This document shows, piece after piece, positions 11,625-22,681 of a stretch of 34,249 bases of DNA (its first letter is position 1; the number at the start of each line of letters is the position of its first letter). The notes beneath the pieces are model-generated. The model did not search any database, was not told the DNA's origin, and saw only the letters and a list, made by a program, of their open reading frames with translations. Source of the DNA: Cytidiella melzeri (lineage: Eukaryota; Basidiomycota; Agaricomycetes; Polyporales; Irpicaceae); the NCBI GenBank assembly GCA_022592445.1, contig JABYQR010000438.1, positions 1 through 34,249 of the forward strand. The letters run 5' to 3'. A program made the position numbers and the translations under genes.

Positions 11625-12863
11625 ATGGTAGCGACAACAACCGAGCAGGTCAGTACACAGCATCTCCCACAGTCCACCTCAAGGTATTCACGTTCCCGGT
11701 CCAGTTAACAGCCCTCAGCGGTACAACAGTTGGTAACGCCTCTAAAACCAGCACGCATCCACGTTTCCTGACGTTTTTCGATCCTCCCAGTCGTACACCC
11801 GCTAGTCTTGCTCTCGGTAGCAGACCACCATGCGCGTTCCCTCCGCGGCCAATCCTCCAAGCGCGTCGTCGGCGTGCTCCTCGGGCAAGACAACGGCAAG
11901 ACGGTCAACGTCGCCAACTCTTTCGGTATCCCCTTTGAAGAAGATGAAAGGGACCCAAAGACGTGGTTCTTGGATCACAACTACATAGAAGGAATGTGGG
12001 AGATGTTCAAAAAGGTCAACGGTGGGTGAGTTCGCTCGCACGCATGCGTGTTGCGTCGCTCATAGCAGGTCCCAGCGAGAGAGAAGATGATCGGGTGGTA
12101 TCACACGGGGCCAAAACTGAGAGCATCAGATCAGGAGATTAACGACCTTTTGAAACGGTACATTGCGCGGCCTGTCATGGTCATCGTCGACGTCCGACCA
12201 CAAACGGTCGGTATCCCCACAGACGCATACTTTGCCGTCGAAGAGATCAAAGACGTGAGTTTCTCCTCCCGCATCGTTCAATGTAGCTCACACCAACTTC
12301 TTTCCCGCCAGGACGGAACAGAAACACGCAAAATCTTCCTCCACGTCCCCACCGCCATCGAAGCAGAAGAAGCAGAAGAAATCGGCGTCGAGCACCTCCT
12401 CCGAGACATCAAAGATTCCACCACCACCACCCTCTCCACTCGCGTGTCAGAACAACTCGCCTCCCTCCGCGGTCTCCAATCACGGCTGGCCGACATCCAG
12501 AAATACCTCGTCGACGTCGCGGCCGGCAAGATGCCCGTCAACCATCAAATAGTGTATTACCTCCAAGATGCGTTGAACCTTTTACCGGACCTGACGAATC
12601 AAGAGACGACGCAGAGCTTTGCGTCGACGACGAACGACGAGCTCTTGGTGGTGTACCTCAGCAGCTTGTTGAGGGCTGTCATTGCGCTGCACGCGCTAGT
12701 AGATAACAAGGCGTCGATTGGGAGGGCGGAGCTAGAGGAGGGCAGTAAAGGGAAGGAGAGCAAGGAGAAGGCGAAGGATAAGGATAAAGAAAAGGACGGC
12801 AAGGAGAAGAAGAGCGAGGAGAAGAAGGACGAAAAGGGAAAGGCAGAAGACAAGGGCTTGTAA
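11625..12863 (+). CDS. RPN8: 26S proteasome regulatory subunit Rpn8 (PSMD7), MPN-domain lid subunit
   Basis: Non-catalytic lid subunit that pairs with the deubiquitinase Rpn11. Exons 11625-11652, 11791-12021, 12076-12254 and 12312-12863; 329 aa. The MPN domain starts at [15 protein letters not shown] and continues through [39 protein letters not shown] and [20 protein letters not shown]. The JAMM zinc motif (HxHx7Sx2D) is absent, as expected for Rpn8. The C-terminal half has [20 protein letters not shown] and [18 protein letters not shown], ending in a Lys/Glu-rich charged tail, also typical. The first exon (28 nt) was chosen because it places nine residues before VHPLVLLS, the same spacing I recall for mammalian PSMD7. 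Its donor GTACAC is unusual and intron 1 is 138 nt, so the extreme N-terminus is the least certain part. Confidence 0.93.
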
Positions 12864-13264
12864 CATTCTGTCTATCCGCTCTGGAAATTTATCGCAGCTG
12901 TAACTTGTCCGAGATAAACATAGGATGCTATCTCAACCCCCTCGACCTATCGACAGGCAAATCAACAGAAAGCGCACTGCGGAATTGCATTGAGCGGTAC
13001 GGGGTGGACAGAAGTAGATTATTGGTCTTGACAGGAACCGGCCAGCGAGCGAGGAGTAGTATAGCAGGAGACACAGAAGAGAAAAAAAGGAGTTCAGTAT
13101 GTTCGGTTGGATTCTTGGTAGGGCAAAGTAGAGAGAGCATAACTACGAATAATACCATCCTCTTTTTTTAGCACTACACCCAGCTCCAACTCCTGTCTAA
13201 TCCATCGCTCTGCCCCGCTCGCTCTAAAACAAAGGCCTATAGACGAGACGACACGCGCCAAGTC
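12864..13264. other. Convergent 3' flanks of RPN8 and COX subunit IV
   Basis: 401 bp between two stop codons on opposite strands, likely 3' UTRs. No feature stands out. Confidence 0.55.
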
Positions 13265-14132
13265 TTACTTGTGCACGACGAAGCCCTTGCCTGAGTAGCC
13301 CTCCGAGGCGATACCTACAAGGAAGGTGTGACGATGACATGAGTTGGAAGATTCGAAGAGCAAGGATGAAAACAACCCATACCAGTGATAGGATCCGTCT
13401 TCTGTTCGATAGCACGCTCGTTGGCAGCCTCCTCCCACTCCTTGTTGATAGTCCTAGGCGGCGGACTCGCTATAATAATAGAAAAGAAAAGAACGGCGTT
13501 TGAGCTAACCTGTTATCACCGCTCGTACAACACCGCGTCGGAGCGTCGTCCAAACATGAAAAATAAGATAAAAAAACACAGTAACTCACCCAGAGTGCGA
13601 GAAGCGAAAAAGAGTGTTCCGGCGGCACCCAAGAGGGCACCGACAAAGAGGACGATCTTGAGCGTCGTCCCGGGTGGGTTTATTGGCGCACGGGGACCAT
13701 GGGGACCGAACGCGACGTAGTAGGCTAGAAAGATACACGCGCCGCAGAACAAGCAATCAGCTTCCAGTCGTCATTCAAGAAAGTAACGCGAACGCGAAAA
13801 GTGGGATGAGGCAAGATGTGCAAAGTTTCACTAAAGAAGTAGAAAGAAAAAGAAAAACACAACGCACCAGCCTTCTTCTCATCAATAGACAGTGTCTTCC
13901 AGTCCTTCTTTTGGAGCTCCTCCAGCTGCTGGTGCACCGTCAGCTGCTCCTCAGCCGAGAGCCGTGCCCACTGGGCCTCAACGTTGGACAATGGGATGGC
14001 AGAGGCGGATGTGGTAGTAGGCGCTGCCGCCGCGACGTTCGCTTGGTGAGCTGTCGCTGCAATCCAGCGGGCACTACTGACGTTGGCGGTGCGGAGAGCG
14101 ACTCGAGGACGCGCCACGCGCAGTGCTTGCAT
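13265..14132 (-). CDS. COX5: Cytochrome c oxidase subunit IV (yeast Cox5 family)
   Basis: Nuclear-encoded subunit of respiratory complex IV, inner mitochondrial membrane. Exons (minus) 13868-14132, 13590-13724, 13383-13469 and 13265-13314; 178 aa. The N-terminus is an Arg/Ala-rich presequence (MQALRVARPRVALRTANVSS). The matrix domain follows (LSAEEQLTVHQQLEELQKKD, WKTLSIDEKKA, YYVAFGPHGPRAPINPPG), then one membrane helix (TTLKIVLFVGALLGAAGTLF, about residues 108-131), then an intermembrane tail with INKEWEEAANERAIEQKTDP and GYSGKGFVVHK. All introns are in phase 1. An in-frame upstream ATG would add residues that lack presequence character, so the start at 14132 is preferred. Confidence 0.93.
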
Positions 14133-14500
14133 GATTATTACGGAGAGAGAGGGAGGGAGGGAGGTGGAAGGGTAACTTGAAGGCGGTATGAGTGTAGGAA
14201 ATGCCCGAACCCTCACTGGACCACCGGCTGCCTCCGGAACCCGCCGTCACGAGCCTATTTTGCCTGGGGCGCTCGAGCTCAAGTCTGGGTGCACTCGAGC
14301 CGCCACCGCATGTTTCACGGCGGACGAAACTGCACAGAACATACCAAGAAAACACTACTGTAGAGGATTTGCTGCAAAGTACTAGGAGATACAGGAGGCA
14401 GGCGAGCAAATGCAGGACAGCAAAGATGCAAAGACGACATCAGCAGCGTATGTAGAAACCACCAAGAAGGCATGGAACGCCTCCGACCAGGAGGGAGACT
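14133..14500. other. COX subunit IV upstream region / GIS2 3' flank
   Basis: 368 bp that must hold the COX promoter and the 3' UTR of the next minus-strand gene. A purine-rich GGGAGGGAGGGAGG run lies just upstream of the COX start (about 14150-14164). Nothing else is recognisable. Confidence 0.5.
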
Positions 14501-15422
14501 TTAATCAGTAGCAGAAGGGCCAGAAGTGCAATCCTTTGCGACATGTCTATGAGAGCCTGATCAGCAACACCCTAAGTTTGTGGCGAAGGAAACACGAACC
14601 CTTCCGCGCCGCATGTATAGCAGGCTCGACGCTGGGGCTGAGCGCAGTCCTTGCTAAGGTGACCCTACAACCAAACGGTGAGTAGGTCTGTTACTGAATG
14701 CGGTCTCATGACTTACGACACCGTTGCAGTTGTAGCACTTTGGTCCCTGGACACAGTCACGGCTCAAGTGACCCTGTCCACCGCAAGTGTAGCTGAAGGA
14801 TCCTTCAGCTACTCAATCAGTACTCAACCAATCGCGGACATACCAAGTCTTCTGCGAGTTGTTGCTAAACGAGCTGAAGTTGCCACCACCGCGAGTGCTG
14901 GTGCCTGCTTCGGGACACGCGCGGGCGATGTGCCCGGTCTGACCGCAGCGATAGCATTCGGTGCCGCTGCTCGAGTTGTTAAACGACGAACTGTTGGCCG
15001 CGTTGGGACAATCCCTCGACTAGAAGGGTTGTTCATCAGAAGGGTGATAGAGAACGATCCCCAGATGGGACACCGCACCAGATGTCCGACCTCGTTGCAC
15101 TTGAAGCAACTTTTTGGCTTGGGCTCGGAGGTGCAGTCTTTTGAGACGTGTCCCTCACCTCCGCCTACGATGGTATGAGTTCAATCCCAGGTTAGATAAG
15201 CTGGACTTATGTACAGTTGTAGCTGGGCAAACAAAGTCAGTAAGCAACGTCTGACTGGGGAGGTTCTGCGGAGATCTGCGTACCAGAGCGGGGCCGACTT
15301 TGTGCACTGCGCTGCCTGATGGCCGACTGCGAGGGTGCCCATCTGAGCAAGGGATATAAAGACATCGGCAAGAAGGCAACAAACTTACAGCCACCACACT
15401 TGAAGCAACCACGACCGGACAT
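14501..15422 (-). CDS. GIS2: Gis2/CNBP-family protein with seven CCHC zinc knuckles
   Basis: Cytosolic single-stranded RNA/DNA-binding protein linked to translation and RNP granules. Exons (minus): 15389-15422, 15284-15326, 15215-15222, 15079-15164, 14844-15019, 14717-14792, 14600-14664, 14501-14546; 177 aa. It contains seven CX2CX4HX4C knuckles: CFKCGGFGHQAAQC, CYNCGGEGHVSKDC, CFKCNEVGHLSRDC, CYRCGQTGHIARAC, CYTCGGQGHLSRDC, CYNCNGVGHLSKDC and CYTCGAEGHVAKDC, the count usual for this family. Six of the seven knuckles are completed only across splice junctions; only the fourth lies wholly in one exon. The second needs an 8-nt internal exon. Donors GTGCGG and GTTCGT are non-consensus but required by phase and motif. 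Seven intact knuckles make the model strong. Confidence 0.93.
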
Positions 15423-16349
15423 ATCGTTTGTTCTGGTTCTGATAACGAAAAAAAAAAAAGGTCAACAGCCGTGACGCGCACAATCAAGCTTCGAGATCGC
15501 CTCACCGAACTTGCCTTGTTTGAGGGTAGGTAGAGACTGTCCGCGTTAACCGACGTGAGAGGCTACGAGCAGCGAGAACGCGAGCGAGCTGGGAGGTGAG
15601 CGTGGTAGCCAGCTTGAAGAAGAGGAGAGCGGACGTGGATGATAAAACTCAAAAAACCGCGTTTGGCCACGTGGGATTGCCTTCCTTTTTAAGCAGCTCA
15701 TCGGATTCAGAGACGCCCACTTGAGTCTCCGCTCCGCTTGCCAGTTCGCCGCATCCTCGTTTATGATTCACGAGGCAGAGTAATACGGTCATCTCATGCA
15801 GTGAATATGTACTTGCGCAGTCGTATGCGCCCAGCTGTCAATGCAGAATTTCTGTGGCGATTCGCGGGGAGGCATGCAAAAGGGATAGGGTGCCTCGTGA
15901 ACCGACCCTAACCCCAAGTGAATGGCTCATACGGTTCGCTCAACTGAAACTTCTCAACCAATGTACGTCTTTCTTAGCCAATAAAGTAGTTACGACGCGG
16001 TGCAGAGGCTTCTAGACGGGTTGCGAGGGGCTCACGAGACAGCTCTGGCTGCTACTTCTCGCTTAAAGTTACGGTATCGGCACGTTTTAATCAGCCAGGG
16101 CACGTACCGTTGAATAAAATACAAATATGTATAGACTCAGGCGCTGTTCGTGAGTCAGCCTGACGAGGCGTGAAAGATCACGGAGGTCGAGGCAAGTTAC
16201 GAGTGGCCGAGCAGGTTGACCGCAGCGCACCGCACTTGCCGTACTGTTCGATACTTGAATGAGATGGGAGGAAACGATGGTGCAGCACGGCGCAAAGAAT
16301 CTATTTCGCGACAAGAAAGCGAGGTACACTGGATTGTCGAGACAAACGT
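15423..16349. other. GIS2 upstream region with possible 5'-UTR intron; ATP15 3' flank
   Basis: 927 bp. A plausible 5'-UTR intron of GIS2 spans 15439-15505 on the minus strand: donor GTGAGG, a TGAC-type branch site and an eleven-T tract before a TCAG acceptor, 17 nt upstream of the ATG. The remainder up to the ATP15 stop has no recognisable gene. The frame at 16087-16329 looks spurious. Confidence 0.45.
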
Positions 16350-16898
16350 CTAGACGACTTGACTCTTCGGTGCTCCCTTCTTTTCATCAGCGGGTGGGTT
16401 CAAGTAGACCTGGAAAAAGAGTATTAGATTGACATGTCCAATTGTGGTTCATTGAATTAGCGCGACGGTAGAGAGAACCATCCGCCAGGTAAACAGCAAT
16501 GTTGGACCCGGACCATTGCAGTCGTCGTAAGAGGATGTAGAACGGAGCTCAGAAGAGTTCATCCTAGTACTGCAGCCACACATGTGCACCATGGCCGTAA
16601 CCATCGGGTCTCCCAACGAGCCGAAGTGAAATACATGGCAAGAATAACCGGAAAGCAGTGGTGTGACAGACGAACCTGCTGGCCACCTTGACCACCCTTC
16701 CACTCCTGATATCTCAGTATGGTGGCACCACGCTTCTCAGCAGCAACGCGCTCAGTCTCCTTCAGTGACTGACGGAGGGCTCGTGCAGCGATCTGGCTGT
16801 ACTTGTTGAAGCTGGTGAAATCAAGACGGTATCAGCTGTGTTGATCATTTTATGTTTGCGAAAACATACGTGAATGTTCCACGCCAAGTCGTGCTCAT
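16350..16898 (-). CDS. ATP15: F1F0-ATP synthase epsilon subunit, mitochondrial (Atp15)
   Basis: Small central-stalk subunit of F1. Exons (minus) 16870-16898, 16676-16811 and 16350-16409; 74 aa, within the family's usual 60-75. The sequence begins MSTTWRGTFTFNKYSQIAAR, the conserved N-terminal segment, followed by ALRQSLKETERVAAEKRGAT, LRYQEWKGGQGGQQ and VYLNPPADEKKGAPKSQ. Both junctions give uninterrupted family sequence. Intron 2 is 266 nt, longer than the 225-nt coding sequence, with donor GTTCGT. I looked in it for snoRNA boxes and found no convincing pair. The gene is head-to-head with the Rab gene. Confidence 0.88.
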
Positions 16899-17220
16899 GA
16901 TGAAGGAAAGTAAGTGTAATGTGTAAAGAGGTTCGTGGTCGTTGTGCGCGACGAGGAAAGGAACTGGGCGGGACGGAAATATCCGAACTCACGTGCGCTT
17001 CGATGATGGCGCTTCTCGCAACTTGCGCCTACAAACCTGAAGGCTCATGCACAAACGCTACTACCTTGAAAACCTCATCCTTCTTCACAAGTTGTCAGTA
17101 CACCAGCACACACTTTGCTTACCACAACCCAACTGGCTTTGGCTATTTCGAGCATCGCCTTGCTGCGTCGCACAGCATCTCGAGCACTGCCAACCTCCGC
17201 AGACCTAGTATAGCAAAAAC
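16899..17220. promoter_or_regulatory. Bidirectional promoter region ATP15/Rab
   Basis: Only 322 bp separate the divergent ATP15 and Rab start codons, so the two promoters must be adjacent or shared. The plus frame at 16919-17263 crosses the Rab start in another frame and is a shadow. No clear TATA box is seen. Confidence 0.55.
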
Positions 17221-18238
<1,018 letters not shown>

Positions 18239-18953
18239 TTAATCAAATGACAGGCTGGAACTGTTATACCCTGCAAGCATCCCTTCTCAACATGCCTTTG
18301 TAACATCAATACCTATGCTACCCTGCTCGTCGGTTGCATGCCTGTATCAGTGAATTATATCAGTATTGTACACATATCATTCTTCGCCGCTCTGTCCAGA
18401 TGTTTTGTGTTGTTGCTAAGCGCAAAGACTGTGGCGGCACAGCCATCGTAAGACATTTACACGGAATGAGACATGGGAATGAATATCGTGTGGGTCCCAA
18501 TAGTAGTCATAAATACATCTCTGAGTAAGGGGGGAGCGCAGCAGGTACAGTATGGAGTAATATCGTCGACTATAGTGTATCAAGACGTTGAACTGAACGA
18601 GGTACGGTGTGAATTCGAGTCATTGATTGTGAGGTACTGAGACTTGCGTTGCGTCGTCGTGGTGGATCCAGAAAAACATGTGCCTAGTATGCTGCGCGCA
18701 TCTGATAGGCAGTGTTTGCTGGGCGGTGAGAGGAGGTGTGGATACGCAGGGTGGGGGTAAATGGAAAGGAGGACCACTCGCACGGTCGTCACCAAACTTG
18801 GAACATGACTCGCGAATTTTGCGGACATCAACGACCAGGGGAAGCGATGTCTGTCCTGAGTGGCAATGCCAAGCCGTAGGCTTTGAAACATAGCGCAGCA
18901 ATCCCGCCTACCCTCCGACCGACCTCGACGGCTTTTACCCTTCGCCTTTCACC
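18239..18953. other. Convergent 3' flanks of Rab gene and phosphatase
   Basis: 715 bp between stop codons on opposite strands. Overlapping frames on both strands near 18580-18900 (for example 18580-18891 minus) have no family resemblance or splice support. Most likely this is UTR and spacer. Confidence 0.5.
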
Positions 18954-19544
18954 CTAGCGCCGCAGCGATTCAGCGTACTCCCCGAGCTGGGTGATGAAAC
19001 CCGAGTTGGGCTCGGCATTCGGTCGTCGGCTCTTGACGTATTGGACGGCCTGCATGGGAGCGTAGTGGTACTCCTTGATGAGGAAGGCACATATCACGCT
19101 CGCGCTCCGACTGACGCCTTGCACGCAGTGCACAAGCACACGCGCACGAGGGTCTTGCATCGCACGCGAAATGTACGAAACCGCTCCGGGAAGGTGTTCC
19201 GCGAGTTCCGAGAACGGGTTGTCGGTGATGGGAATTTGAAGCCAGGAGAGTGGGATGGGTGTCGCTGGGAGGGAAACGGCGCCGCGCATGACGGACACGA
19301 CGTGCGTGATTCCAAAGTGGGTGATGATTGTGGGGCTCTCTGCTGCAGCCAAGTCGGACATGTAGAGCCGCGGGATAATTTCGGTGGGAGGTAGCGATGT
19401 TTGCATTAACGCTGCGTTCGTTCGAGGTCGTCCGGAGGGTGATGGTGGCGCGGTGTATAGAGAGCCGGTGTTAAGAGATGGAACTGCTAGAGTTCGTGTT
19501 TGTATTCGGGGCAACTGTGCTTTGCCAGGTCGATTTAGAGACAT
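18954..19544 (-). CDS. Dual-specificity protein phosphatase
   Basis: Single-exon gene, 196 aa from ATG 19544. Cysteine-based phosphatase domain: IIPRLYMSDLAAAESP opens the DSP fold, Asp108 in PITDNP is the likely general acid, and the P-loop is VHCVQGVSRSASV with catalytic Cys140 and Arg146. It ends with VQYVKSRRPNAEPNSGFITQ, the usual DSP helix. The roughly 50-residue N-terminal extension is Pro/Thr-rich. The frame is open upstream of ATG 19544, but a GTACGT donor next to an upstream ATG (about 19590) suggests a short leader or intron, so the true N-terminus could differ. The substrate (MAP kinase or other) cannot be read from the sequence. Confidence 0.88.
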   Translation of the reverse strand: MSLNRPGKAQLPRIQTRTLAVPSLNTGSLYTAPPSPSGRPRTNAALMQTSLPPTEIIPRLYMSDLAAAESPTIITHFGITHVVSVMRGAVSLPATPIPLSWLQIPITDNPFSELAEHLPGAVSYISRAMQDPRARVLVHCVQGVSRSASVICAFLIKEYHYAPMQAVQYVKSRRPNAEPNSGFITQLGEYAESLRR

Positions 19545-20839
19545 GGCCAAAACAGTAATGAGGGGGAGGGAGAGACAGTGAGCCACGTACCATCATTCGA
19601 TATATATATGTAGAAATCCGACGGAGGTGAAGCCACGCTCTGTGGGACAGCAGATCGGGTGGCCGTAGCTTGGTTGAGGTTGGGCAGAGGACGAAAGAGC
19701 GGTGTGTCCAGATAGGATGGACGACAAAAGAGGCCTGAACCGCGGCTACGAGCTGGCTGAGAGACGTCGTGGCCGTGAAGAATAAGTTAAAGAATAGTAG
19801 GTTAGCACATCGATCGTGGTAGTTGGGAACAAGGTGAAGGACAAACTCACAAGACAGAAAATTAATGATTCGTGAATTTACAGGCACCCGGCGGCGGACA
19901 TTCCTCCGGGGGCTGTGAGGACGCGTTGGCCCCGTACGACGGGATACTCGAGTTTCAGACCTTGGCCCTGATGCGTAGGGGGTCAGGGATCTGACAATTT
20001 AAGACGGAAAGTCAGGGGGGGTTCGCCTATATTTTTGAACTTTGCCCGCGCACCTTTGTATGAGCTGTGTTTTGTCAGTCTGTGCTGTCAGACCTGCATA
20101 AAGTCTGCCTGACGCAGGACAGTGGCAGTTGGACGGCCGAAGTCGGACGTCGGAGAGATCTAATGAGAGCAGAATAGCCGAGTTTTTGTGGCGTGCACAA
20201 CCCACATGCGATGTCTGCTCAAATCTTTTGGTAAGTACCGGAGACCCTGGCGCAGCAGACGGAACCAAAATCGTGGGTGAATAATGACAGTTCTAGCCAA
20301 GCCGTCGTCTGGTCATTTCATTGACCTCAGGTTAGTAAAGGGAAGAAGGGAAACGCTACTGATTATCTACGTACTACGGTGATGGGATCCTTGTCGGCGT
20401 GTTCGACTCATCCAAGCTCTGACGAGCACGCCGGCGACGCTCTCAGGCTCATGTCCCTCACCTTCATCCCACACCACAACTCCGCGGACACCTGTGTCGC
20501 AATTTCCAAAGTCACGGTCAACTTTTGCACATTTGGCTACACGACATAAAAACGGAGAGGACAAGTTGATCGTACGGTATAGACTAGCGGAAGGGGGCAT
20601 ATTCTCATAGTACTTACTGCACGGCACTTTGGAGACAGGGACACAACAGAGACAGCGAAAGAGAGGCCGAACCAGATTAATGAAATCGAAACTACTGGCA
20701 CAAGTGAGAGATAGGGGTGGTGATGGTGGGATCGTCTGGACGAAAGCGTACCGCGCGTGTTGCTGATGTTGCGGCGAGAGTGAATTGTGTGCGAGCGATG
20801 GTTGTGAGCGATACAGAGGTTGCGAGAAGTACAAATTGT
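19545..20839. other. Long intergenic region upstream of the phosphatase
   Basis: About 1.3 kb between the phosphatase start and the eIF4A stop, large for this locus. A run of alternating TA (CGATATATATATGTAG, about 19600-19615) lies some 60 bp upstream of the phosphatase ATG and is a good TATA candidate. Minus frames at 19999-20268 and 20367-20834 are open, but I recognise no domain and could not find a spliced model. I leave them uncalled. Confidence 0.5.
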
Positions 20840-22377
20840 CTAGATCAAATCGCTAGGCATGAAACGATCAGCGGGATGTCACTTGCGTTTACATATGAAA
20901 AGGCACTTACGCGACGTTCAATGGCATCTCGTCAATCTGGGTGTTGTAGAATTCTATAGCGACCAGTCAGCCATGCCGAGACAGGGTACTGTGATAATCT
21001 GACGTACGTTCAATATCACGGAGCATGCGAACGTCCTCGGTAGTCACAAAGTTGATGGCGACACCCTTGCGACCGAACCGTCCTCCACGACCAATGCGAT
21101 GGATGTAGTTTTCTCGGTTTGTCGGCAAGTCATAGTTGATAACAAGCGACACTTGCTGCACATCGATACCCCGAGCGAGCAGATCGGTGGTAATGAGAAC
21201 ACGAGAAGAGCCGGAACGGAACTCTTTCATCAGGACCTCTCGTTGGCTCTGCTCCATGTCACCGTGCTAGAGATCGATGCGTTAGTATCTCAACTGTCCA
21301 AAGGATGATGCTGTCCCGCGTATCAAACTCACCATCGCTGACACCGTGAACTCGCGGGCGTGCATTTTCTCGGTAAGCCAGTCGACTTTTCTACGGGTAT
21401 TGCAGAAAATGACGGCTTGCGTGATCGTAACGGTCTCGTAGAGATCACAGAGAGTGTCCAGCTTCCACTCCTCCTTTTCGACAGCGATGTAGAACTGCTT
21501 GATACCTTCAAGCGTCAACTCGTCCCTCTTCACGAGGATACGGATAGGGTCACGCATGAACTTTGTGGTGACCTCCAACACATCTGCTGGCATCGTGGCC
21601 GAAAGCAAGACAACCTGAGTGTCCTGAGGGAGCAGCTGGAAGACCTCGTAGATCTGGTCCTTGAAGCCACGGGAAAGCATCTCATCAGCTTCGTCCAGGC
21701 AGAAGAGCTTGATGGTATCTGTGCGAAGCGCACGACGGTTGATCATGTCAAAGACTCGGCCGGGCGTGCCAACGACGACCTGGACACCCTCCTGTAGTTT
21801 GGCCATATTTTCACGGACATTGGTGCCACCGACGCAGGCGTGGCACTCAATGTTCATGTAGTCGCCAAGGGCGACGACGACCTTCTGAATCTGCTGAGCA
21901 AGCTCACGTGTAGGAGCAAGGATCAAGGCCTGACAGCCCTTGACACTGGTGTCGATCTTTTGCAAGATGGAGATGGAGAAGGTAGCGGTCTTGCCGGTAC
22001 CAGACTGAGCCTGCGCGATAACATCATGACCTTTCATCACAGGCACAATTGCGCGCTGTTGAATGGTAGAGGGACGCTCAAAGCTGCACGAATGAAATCA
22101 GAAGCAATTCCTCGGCCACTCGTCCACTATCAAGCTCACCCGTAAGCGTAAATGCCGCGAAGCAGCTCTGCCTTCAACTCCATGTTATCGAAACTACGGA
22201 AGCCTGTATCAGCACCATCCACACGACGACGCCATCCCCCAGACTCACTTGTCAACGATCTGGTCCCAGTTGGACTCGATCTCAATGTCAGGGATTTCCT
22301 GAAGTGGTTCTCTGCGCGGTATACCTCCATCAATATAGCTGAAGCAGCGCGACTGTTTCTTCGACTTACGTAGCCAT
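20840..22377 (-). CDS. TIF1: eIF4A, DEAD-box RNA helicase of translation initiation
   Basis: ATP-dependent RNA helicase of the eIF4F cap-binding complex. Exons (minus): 22370-22377, 22249-22311, 22140-22193, 21333-22083, 21008-21266, 20911-20953, 20840-20852; 396 aa, the standard eIF4A length. Motifs: [19 protein letters not shown] motif [19 protein letters not shown], Ia PTRELA, Ib VGTPGR, II DEAD, III SAT, then [18 protein letters not shown] and [13 protein letters not shown]. The first coding exon is just ATGGCTAC (8 nt), spliced to give [20 protein letters not shown]. The last exon is 13 nt and supplies the final residues DLI, restoring the canonical NVADLI end; without it a TAA read inside the donor would end the protein at NVA. 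The gene is divergent from CUS1. Confidence 0.95.
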
Positions 22378-22681
22378 ATTGGTCTTGAAAGTTTTTGGTA
22401 GTTTTTCGTGCAATTCGTGAGTCGACCTTGTCGTCGACGGGGCGTATGTAGTTGCGGGAGAGAGTAGTGGTTATCGATAGATCCTGGTTGTTAGTCAAAA
22501 GAGTGAGCGCAAATTTCTCTCGCCTCCGAAACACAATCACTGCGCCCTCGGCAGGCGCCATGGGATTTATATCTCAGCTGCGCGGAGTACGAAAGCTCGG
22601 TCTGCTTATGTCAGCAATGACCCTTGTGGCACGGCATCCGTGTCGCGCTCACGCTGCCCACTTCTCCATATTGCTCTCATC
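22378..22681. promoter_or_regulatory. Bidirectional promoter region eIF4A/CUS1
   Basis: 304 bp separate the divergent start codons of a translation factor and a splicing factor. A GC-rich core is followed by pyrimidine-rich sequence next to the CUS1 ATG. No TATA box is obvious. The small frames here are shadows. Confidence 0.55.

Noticed and set aside
11489..11938. 149-aa plus-strand frame covering the start of RPN8
   Set aside because: Runs out of frame through the RPN8 MPN domain; a shadow of that gene.
16410..16675. Possible C/D-box snoRNA in ATP15 intron 2 (GGATGAA and CTGA seen)
   Set aside because: The boxes are only a few bases apart and lack a terminal stem, so they cannot form a C/D snoRNA.
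18580..18891. Overlapping open frames on both strands between the Rab and phosphatase genes
   Set aside because: Mutually overlapping, no domain, no splice signals that extend them; most likely 3' UTR sequence.
20367..20834. 155-aa minus-strand open frame downstream of eIF4A
   Set aside because: Cys/Ser-rich sequence without a known motif. No spliced extension could be found, and part is likely the eIF4A 3' UTR. Kept as unassigned.
22338..22369. A 31-nt intron after eIF4A exon 1 (acceptor GCTTCAG)
   Set aside because: Too short for splicing here and yields an atypical N-terminus; the 58-nt intron ending at 22312 gives the expected sequence.
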